Assembly (NCBI GenBank): GCA_013115135.1
Contig: JABANP010000866.1
Coordinates: 1 to 13,948, forward strand
Reading direction: 5' to 3'
Length of the DNA stretch: 13,948 nt
DNA from: Perkinsus olseni
Taxonomy: Eukaryota > Perkinsozoa > Perkinsida > Perkinsidae
Under the pieces are notes generated by a model that made no database searches, was not told the origin of the DNA, and worked only from the letters and a program-made list of their open reading frames with translations. This document shows, in pieces, positions 8,701 through 13,948 of the stretch. How positions within the stretch are numbered: the first letter of the stretch is position 1; each line of letters begins with the position of its first letter. The translations under genes and the position numbers were made by a program.

Positions 8701-10672
8701 GGCCGCTGTGCTAGCCGGGGAGGACGAGTTTTGGAGGAAGAGACTTTCGCTCCGCTCACGGTCTTGCCGGATTTTCTATGGTCGAAAGTCTTGTGATATC
8801 CCTCCACAAACCACGATGGATTTCTCCCGGTCGTCTGCGGAAAAATCTGTAGCGCGGGCGTTTTCGAATCCTTTGCTGAATCTGTGCACGGCCTTTGAAC
8901 TTTCACGAGGCGATTCTTCATTCTTGTGTAGGCGAGAAGCATTCAGAAGTAGCCGGGCTGCTGGCGGACTCTGTGCTGGCCAAAAAGTCCGAGCTAACTC
9001 CCTCTGACTGGGTGTCCGTGATAGATTGCATAGCGGCTATGAAGGGACCCCTGCCGGTCGTGATGAAAGCGGCGAGGGAGAGTGGCACTGGTGGACTCAT
9101 AGGTGAGAGGGGTGGTGCTCGGAGTAGCGGGAAGTGTGGTACTCATCTGTAACAATAATTCTTCACATGCTGGTTCATTGACCACTCTCAGCATCTTCAC
9201 AGTCGTGCTATTCGCTTTGGTGTGGGGTTGAATATGATGTTGCTTCTCAATTTTTTTCCGAATCCGATAAAGACGAAGTACTCGACTCCCGAATCGTCCT
9301 GTTTCTCTCGACTTCTCAGTACACCCCCTCGTGAACAATATACGATATCTACAACGTACATACCTTGTTTCTCCTGAAAATTTTAGTTTGTATTTGACAG
9401 AAGTGTCTTTTGGCAGGTAAGTTGAAGACGCCGCAGTTGGCGTCGGTCGTCAGCGCTTGCTGCGAGAGTGGTTATTATCAAGTTGATGATTTATTACCGT
9501 TTATAATGGAGCTCAAGTCACGGTAGTAGTTTCAGCAGGCGGAGCGAAGCGTTGCATGTTTCGACATTTTCAGGACTCTTCACATACCCCACGCCAATGC
9601 TATCGATGCAGACACAGCTGCACGAATTTTCATCGTACTTTGCAAGATGGAGTTTCCGAACTTTTTGGCTGGCAACGGCGGGGCCCTCGAGGGGCACTCG
9701 AAATTACTGTCACTGGAAAATTCCCTCGGGCTTTTGGCATGGCTGATGCCGAGACTGACGAGCCCGAGTGCTGGCAGACCGTCTTCGAGGCTGGCAGGAG
9801 AGGTAGGAGTGGGAGGGTTGTTCGCTCGAGCTTCCTATTCTCATCGTTACGGGGTTATGAATCTGGGAAAGGGTGGTATCGCATGAGCTGGCTCAGAACA
9901 AAAACGGGAACAGTCAAAGTGGAACTGTGTTTCTGCGGAGTATCCGTAGTCTCTCGCAGATTCAAGTTGGGCGAGCGAGATTTGGAACGATTCTTGACGC
10001 TTCGAATTCTCCTTGTAATTTACATGAGTTAGATCAGTTTTTGTGGTGAACGACCGCTTAAGGGGGTGACACAATTTTGATGGGGGTCTGGGAGATGGTA
10101 TTGAGATTCAACAATTGAATTTGTCTTGCTTGGGACTGATCGCCTCGTGGTTGGCTGGTGCGTCCGAGGAGGTTGCGTGGTGTCAGGTATTGGAGTGCCT
10201 CGCTGAGATGGATGATGCAGATTTCAGGCAAGCTGCAGGAGGGAAGGAGGAAGTAGGCTGGAGGGAGAGGGAGTGCGTTTTAAATGCGCGAGGCCGTGGG
10301 TTCGAGGCGCTGTAGCGGTTTTTTATTCTTAACCAATTTCTCCAGGTAACGTGTCTTGCTGGGGAGATGCTCACTGCTGTGCGGGCGAGGTCTGCTGACA
10401 CCAGAAAAGGCGGAGCGAAGCGATTCACGAATGCTGATTATTTCGCCACCGACAGCTTGCCCTCTTCCTTCGCTGAGGACCCATCGGTAGACTCAGAGCC
10501 TGATGGTGATGATGATACTAATGGCGAGGAAGTCCGACGGCAAAAGGCCGAGGAGTTGTACATGAGGATTGTGCATGGCGGGGAACATCCCGCCAGGAAG
10601 TACACAGCTACTATTCCTGATGAGGTCCTCATGCGGGACTTGTCGGAGAGGCCCAGCCCGTTCTGGATCTAA
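5558..10672 (+). CDS. Heptatricopeptide-repeat (HPR) organellar RNA-binding-like protein, about 13 exons
   Basis: Phase-consistent exons: 5558-5661, 6044-6222, 6284-6394, 6438-6572, 6966-7324, 7544-7831, 7876-8045, 8348-8510, 8932-9102, 9417-9522, 9574-9802, 10106-10252 and 10346-10672, about 829 codons. The protein is a run of helical-hairpin repeats of about 37 residues, for example APELAKVCASWAQLGFL, FTPQQLCLHCSSFARLNL, FSAESLVLFLRSFSNL and FKVIDLITTLQVYARRG. Joining 8510 to 8932 restores exactly 37 residues between FKVID and LTPSD. The C-terminal exon is acidic, then basic, ending SERPSPFWI. No RAP domain is visible. HPR proteins are mostly mitochondrial RNA-binding factors; that role is inferred by family. 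Problems: an in-frame TAA at 7693-7695, and an unresolved 5' end (first core ATG at 6077, good context). The donor at 10253 could instead be 10188; both are phase 0. The gene may be intact or decayed. Confidence 0.68.
5761..5779 (+). repeat. tRNA-like B-box relic, second copy
   Basis: GGTCCCCGGTTCGATCCCT is identical over 19 bases to the minus-strand relic at 4052-4073, then diverges. The T-stem is disrupted and no A box is clear. It lies in the proposed first intron of the HPR gene. About 20 nt further on is an unused donor-like GTAAGTG. Confidence 0.4.
6573..6965 (+). other. Long AT-rich intron of the HPR gene
   Basis: A 393-nt intron beginning GTAATG and ending CCTCAG. It is A/T-rich with GAAAATT-type motifs and distinctly different from the flanking exons. 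No element or nested gene is visible; the minus-strand frame at 6778-7086 has no recognisable features. Confidence 0.55.
9538..9551 (+). repeat. GGCGGAGCGAAGCG dispersed repeat, copy 1
   Basis: This 14-mer lies in the intron before exon 9574-9802. The identical 14-mer occurs at 10409-10422 inside the last exon. Shorter inverted versions appear near 7558, 8746 and 13680. Confidence 0.5.
10253..10345 (+). other. HPR intron containing a tRNA-like B box
   Basis: This proposed 93-nt intron begins in a GA-rich tract. It contains CGTGGGTTCGAGG (B-box-like, 10296-10307), followed by T6 at 10319-10324. The A box is not clear. It shares CGTGGGTTCG with the SINE-like head at 4527-4577. Confidence 0.35.
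10409..10422 (+). repeat. GGCGGAGCGAAGCG dispersed repeat, copy 2
   Basis: Identical to the copy at 9538-9551. Here it is inside the final HPR exon, where it encodes part of the basic KGGAKRF segment. Confidence 0.5.
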
Positions 10673-11381
10673 CCGACTACCACCGGTTCTGAGCGCCGGG
10701 AAGGGTCAGAAACGTCCGTATTGCTACTCCTACTATTATTACTACCAGTGCAATGAGATCGGTTGTTGTTATTGGTGTTGTTGAACTTACGTTACTGTTG
10801 TTGTCGAAGAATTGCTCTTTATCATTACTATCACTATTGAAGTCGCTACATGAATTGTATAATAATAAGAAACCGAAAAGATACTTTGCCATGAGCTAGT
10901 ATCCGTAGATTGTCATCATCATCAACTAATCATAATCTCAAAAGGATATTCCGTTGAGAAAATGCAAGATGTATCGAGTTTGCAAGTCACGCCAATCAAC
11001 TGGGTGTTTGGTAGCCTTATTCGATTCCTCAGGGAGTATATTTCACGGCGGAAACTGAACAACAAGATCCCTTGGCTGCGTTGTGATGCTGGTTTGTGAT
11101 CTCTTGGCAGGCGGGCTTTGGTTCAACGGTCAGGTAGAAGGTACAGTCATCTCGCACCGAATGGCTTGCCACCGAGTAGAGCTCGTCTATGCAGCGGCTG
11201 GACGTGTGGTTTAGCTAGGTTAAAACCGGTGAGGTGAGATGCTACGGTGTGTTGTGCGCGCAAAGGGACTTCTCGTGTCCCAGACTGGGACTCCCAGTCG
11301 AATCGCGCACGCTAGCAGGCCAGGGCCCTGAGCGCCAGCTCGAGTAGTCACATACTCGGGAGCGGTTAGAGCCGACGGGCG

Positions 11382-11402
11382 TCCTCCTCCTCCTCCTCCT
11401 CG
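11382..11402 (+). repeat. CTC/TCC microsatellite
   Basis: About six CTC units end in CGCGATGCGTC. Immediately after is a hairpin with ATGCGTC (11405-11411) and GACGCAT (11421-11427), seven perfect base pairs. Confidence 0.65.
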
Positions 11403-11451
11403 CGATGCGTCGGGAGTCCTGACGCATTCATATTTCCAGGGTAGCCCAGCG

Positions 11452-11736
11452 GGGAAGAATGCTATTCGTTCTTATCGGGAATTCCGGAAATTCCCGGGAA
11501 GAAAAAATGTTCAATATTCCCTGGAAGAATGGTTGAGATTCTTCCCGGGTATTTAGGTGCTTCATTCCAATAGTTCGACTTGAGGGAGCATCGAGCACGG
11601 GCGGATATGCGCGCCGAAGGCGCGCGAAAACATTGGGGGGCTTGTTTCAAGGGGGAAGAATGCATTCTTTCTTCCCGGCTATATTCCCGGGAATTCCCGA
11701 AATTCCCGGGAATGGGAAGAATGATCCATTCTTCCC
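11452..11736. repeat. Foldback block: GGGAAGAATG / ATTCCCGGGAAT repeats
   Basis: Two similar units of 50-60 nt, at 11452-11500 and 11653-11712, share GGGAAGAATG, TTCTT and then GGGAATTCC...AAATTCCCGGGAA. The second runs into GGGAAGAATG-ATC-CATTCTTCCC (11714-11736), a perfect 10-bp hairpin. Between the units are a partial inverted copy, GATTCTTCCCGGG (11537-11549), and a GC hairpin, GCGCGCC-GAA-GGCGCGC (11609-11625). No transposase is present. It could be a foldback or MITE-like non-autonomous element, or a locally expanded palindromic satellite. Confidence 0.6.
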
Positions 11737-11919
11737 ACTCAGCCGAGGTCTTCGAGAGAGAATTTGTGCCTGCCGAACCGCGATTGCCGTTTGTAAAATC
11801 GCATTCGGCTTCGGCCTAGTTTGCCTTAGCGGTACCCTCTCTGCCCTCCTGAGGTCCTCTCAGCCTTACTGTCGCCAGTGGGCTGCCGCGCCTTGCCCCA
11901 TCTCGGAGACCGGAGATTC

Positions 11920-11933
11920 TATAACGCGTTATA
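11920..11933. repeat. 14-bp perfect palindrome TATAACGCGTTATA
   Basis: A self-complementary 14-mer, isolated in the spacer. Its role is unknown; it could be a dimeric protein site or chance. Confidence 0.45.
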
Positions 11934-12422
11934 ATGATACTCAATAACTGATAATATACACCCCTCCGACAATTCTTGGCATATCGGGTTATTCGACTCG
12001 TGCACTCTCCGATACGGCGCTGCAACTCAGGGGGGTGGCATGTTCTCATGCTTCGCAAGGTGAAGTCCCTCAGGCCCTAGCCTTCCGTAGTTAGTGAGAG
12101 CTGTACGAGTCGAAAAACCAGATAAGCTAAGAATCTGTGATGAGGTGCTTGGCATCGACATGTAGATGTCGCCTCTGCGGTGGTCCAAAATTCTTGCTAA
12201 CTAGAGAAATTCTTTTCGACGACACTTTATAGTCGACTTCCGCTTATGACTTTCACTGGGGGTTATGGTTATTGTCCCTGAGTATCCGAGGTCGACCAGT
12301 GCTCAATACAGACCCGTGCTGGCAGTGATGGACTCCCGTGCGCTTCCACTGCTGAGATTAGATCCAGTCATCATTTATCGAACTCAACACGAGTCGGCCT
12401 ATTGAAGCTGCCTTCTTCCAGC

Positions 12423-12444
12423 GTGATAGTGACGCGACTATCAC
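12423..12444. repeat. 8-bp stem hairpin GTGATAGT / ACTATCAC
   Basis: Perfect eight-base arms at 12423-12430 and 12437-12444 with a six-base loop, GACGCG. It lies about 230 nt beyond the stop codon of the minus-strand gene at 12675-13482, in its downstream flank. No U-tract follows on either strand, so a bacterial-type terminator is not indicated. Confidence 0.45.
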
Positions 12445-12674
12445 ATTCTGCTATCCTGTAAATGCCAGGAAGGATGAAAATGACAATATCAGAGGTATCG
12501 AAATCTGTTGTATGGAAGCAAAGGTGAATAGAAAGGACCTGTCACAGGGCAATGTGAAGGTGCCGAGGGTGGTAAGAAATTTTGACGGAGATGTATAAAA
12601 AACCCGAGAAAAACGCTGATGGTATCGCTGAATGGGCCATCAGACGATACGCTGGAACCTTGCGAGACGTCAGG

Positions 12675-13482
12675 TCAGTTGGTCTTGGTGAGCGCCAGGC
12701 TGCTCCTGCCGACCGCCACGTACATCGTCTTGTCAGTCGCAAAGACGACCTGTGATAGATCAGAATCTTTCCAATTCTTGTTGGGGCAAGCAGACTTCAT
12801 CTTGTTGCGGATGTGACTCAGCGTGCCGAGTCCGAGCGGCTCCACAGCGTAATACGTGTACTGCATACCCTGGTCCCTCGGGGCCAGCTTGAACAGGAGG
12901 CGAGGTGTTGTTACCCCATCACACTCGGCCGATATACCAACAACACCATCCGAACGTACTTGGTAGCGGAGCTTGAGATGAGGTGCTTCGGGCTCGGCGT
13001 ATTCGAAGACACCCGGGGTGAGGCTGTGACCAACCCTCACGAACTCGATCTCTTCGTTACGGAAGTTGGTGGTGAAGCTGTCGCCAGTCGTGTAATGCAG
13101 AGTGGCCCAAGTCTCTGTCCTGGATACCAGCAAGCGGTTCGTCAGCCTTCGCCACACCAGCCTCCTTCAACTGCCATGCGATATTACCATAGCAAGTCCG
13201 AGCGGACCTGCCGAAGTCCACGTGATAGATATTATCCCCGATGCGCTCCAGAGAATAGGGGCCACTTGAAGCCCAGAGCCAGCGGGGAGGCAGAAGGTGT
13301 GGCGAGCCGGACCCAGGTTCGGCCGGGGCCCACGCGGAAGACCCAATCGTCGTTTCACCCTCCTCGTTCACATCGAAGGTTATGTTGTAGACACCACCTC
13401 TGTGGACGAATCTGCCAACATCCTGAGCCGTAGTGATGACCAGAAGTTGAGCGGGGATGAGCCAAGTTGAGAGGAAGTTCAT
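12675..13482 (-). CDS. Putative secreted protein, family member 2 (two exons, junction unresolved)
   Basis: The ATG at 13482 starts a clear signal peptide, MNFLSTWLIPAQLLVITTA, with cleavage likely before QDV. The frame also stays open upstream to 13638 through a palindrome, so this start is chosen for the leader. Exon 1 contains GGVYNITFDV, SGPYSLERIG and then TCYGN. Exon 2 (open from about 13157 to the TGA at 12675) contains TWATLHYTTGDSF, GVVGISAECDG and a C-terminus with Cys, SDLSQVVF and SSLALTK. That end resembles the gene at 2268-3300, which also has a Cys-Tyr motif near the end of exon 1. The best-looking donor, GTAATA after CYG, is out of phase with exon 2. The only in-phase choice I found is GTCCGC at 13207 joined to 13119 (88-nt intron, 239 residues), which loses the Cys-Tyr. 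A frameshift or a non-canonical splice is possible. Function unknown. Confidence 0.6.
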
Positions 13483-13780
13483 GAATGAGAAACTGGAGAA
13501 ACTACGAAGAAGCCCGGTGCTGAAGGCAAGCGAAAACCTCGGCCGTAAGATGAAGAACCCCGACGTGAGCCACGATTGACGTGACGTCTCGTCTCGTGTC
13601 ACGTCTCGTGTCATGTCACGTGACACAAGACGAGACATGACGTCTCAGACGTCAGTGACGTCACGTCACGGTGGTGCTACGCTCCGCCTATGTTTATGTG
13701 CGCAGAGTAGTCCGAGCTTGAGCTATATTTCAAGATCCCTCGTTGAACTTGTGAGTCACAAGCTCCCTTGTGGTCCACGT
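13483..13780. other. Divergent upstream region with large palindrome
   Basis: This lies between the minus-strand secreted-protein gene and the tentative plus-strand gene at 13781. It holds the imperfect palindrome 13578-13644 and the small palindrome CTTGTGA-G-TCACAAG at 13748-13762. Possible acceptor-like sites (CTCCAG) precede the minus-strand ATG, as would suit leader trans-splicing, but no spliced-leader gene is present. Confidence 0.4.
13578..13670. repeat. Imperfect 25-bp inverted repeat of GACGT/GTCTCG/GTGTCAC words
   Basis: The arms are 13578-13602 and 13620-13644 with only three mismatches in 25. They flank a 17-nt loop that repeats the same words, and further GACGTCA/GTGACG words follow to 13670. 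The block starts about 96 nt upstream of the minus-strand ATG at 13482. It could be a promoter or operator cluster (ACGT cores, CACGTG centre at 13617-13622) or a small satellite. Confidence 0.6.
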
Positions 13781-13948
13781 ATGAGTAAGAAGACTGCAAC
13801 ACAAGAGGTGGCGGGAGGACGTCACGGGACAGCACGCGAACGCGGTGCCGCCATCGGCCTAGCTAATCCGTTCGACTCGGCACTACAAGCTGGCCTAAGA
13901 TGTTGGTTATCGGGACTGCAGTGTTGCTGCTGCTCATCACCTTCTTGG
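13781..13948 (+). CDS. Partial 5' end of a gene, cut by the window
   Basis: From the ATG at 13781 a frame stays open for 56 codons to the window end (MSKKTATQEVAGGRHGTARE...NPFDSALQAGL...), with GC-rich, coding-like composition and a Cys run near the edge. A competing reading starts at the ATG at 13900 in another frame and gives MLVIGTAVLLLLITFL, a textbook hydrophobic leader. The second would mean a secreted or membrane protein whose 5' flank includes the first frame. The sequence cannot decide between them. Divergent to the secreted-protein gene on the other strand. Confidence 0.4.
   Translation, partial: MSKKTATQEVAGGRHGTARERGAAIGLANPFDSALQAGLRCWLSGLQCCCCSSPSW

Larger units (their letters stand above)
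10673..12674. other. Two-kilobase spacer between convergent genes
   Basis: No gene is supported. The first 250 nt are triplet-rich (CTACTATTATTACTACC, TTGTTGTTATTGGTGTTGTTG) and probably form the 3' region of the HPR gene. Then come a unique stretch, a CTC run, the foldback block at 11452-11736, and isolated palindromes at 11920-11933 and 12423-12444. The open frames here cover repeats and have no recognisable product. Confidence 0.5.

Noticed and set aside
8634..9007. Microexon 8634-8654 or a long exon in the frame open from 8645 to 9007
   Set aside because: Skipping both and joining 8510 to 8932 keeps phase and gives an exact 37-residue repeat; the open frame is Ser/Arg-rich and not HPR-like.
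10183..10428. Minus-strand open frames opposite the last HPR exons
   Set aside because: Shadows of the plus-strand exons, which have conserved repeat pattern and consistent phases.
11110..11165. Possible tRNA starting at an A-box-like TGGTTCAACGG
   Set aside because: No B box or T-arm follows at a suitable distance and no acceptor stem pairs.
11242..11427. Arg-rich minus-strand frame near the CTC run
   Set aside because: Its basic run is simply the translated microsatellite.
1..13948. CRISPR array, bacterial defence island, or phage-like module
   Set aside because: No regularly spaced repeats, no operons or Shine-Dalgarno starts; the intron-split genes show this is eukaryotic nuclear sequence.

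Overview
The window looks like nuclear DNA of a protist with many small introns, not a prokaryote. No long uninterrupted genes or operons are present. Exons are joined by GT-AG introns, several of them only 43-61 nt, and the coding blocks are separated by repeat-rich spacers. The largest gene encodes heptatricopeptide-type (HPR) helical repeats of the kind expanded in alveolates. Two genes appear to belong to a secreted-protein family, and a third encodes small C-x4-C/C-x2-H zinc knuckles. I infer an alveolate, most likely a Perkinsus-like perkinsozoan; this was not verified by any search.

Layout. 119-980 (+): four-exon gene for a 241-residue protein with two tandem C-x4-C...C-x2-H fingers. 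981-2267: spacer with triplet tracts and short palindromes. 2268-3300 (-): two-exon gene for a secreted protein, 'family member 1'. 3693-4039 (+): tentative small secreted protein gene, divergent from the previous one. 4040-5557: spacer with tRNA-like relics and tentative 5' exons. 5558-10672 (+): about 13 exons encoding an HPR protein of roughly 830 codons; it carries one in-frame TAA that is either a nonsense change or lies in a 27-nt mini-intron. 10673-12674: 2-kb spacer with a palindrome-rich foldback block at 11452-11736. 12675-13482 (-): second secreted-protein gene, 'family member 2', with a large imperfect palindrome just upstream. 13781-13948 (+): probable start of another gene, cut by the window end.

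Working together. There is no operon logic. The HPR protein would be an organellar, probably mitochondrial, RNA-binding factor. The two secreted proteins share a C-terminal motif, a Cys-Tyr pair near the end of exon 1 and their orientation, which suggests an old dispersed duplication. The finger protein could be regulatory. Exon boundaries were fixed by reading-phase agreement and by preservation of protein motifs; splice sites are inferred, not demonstrated.
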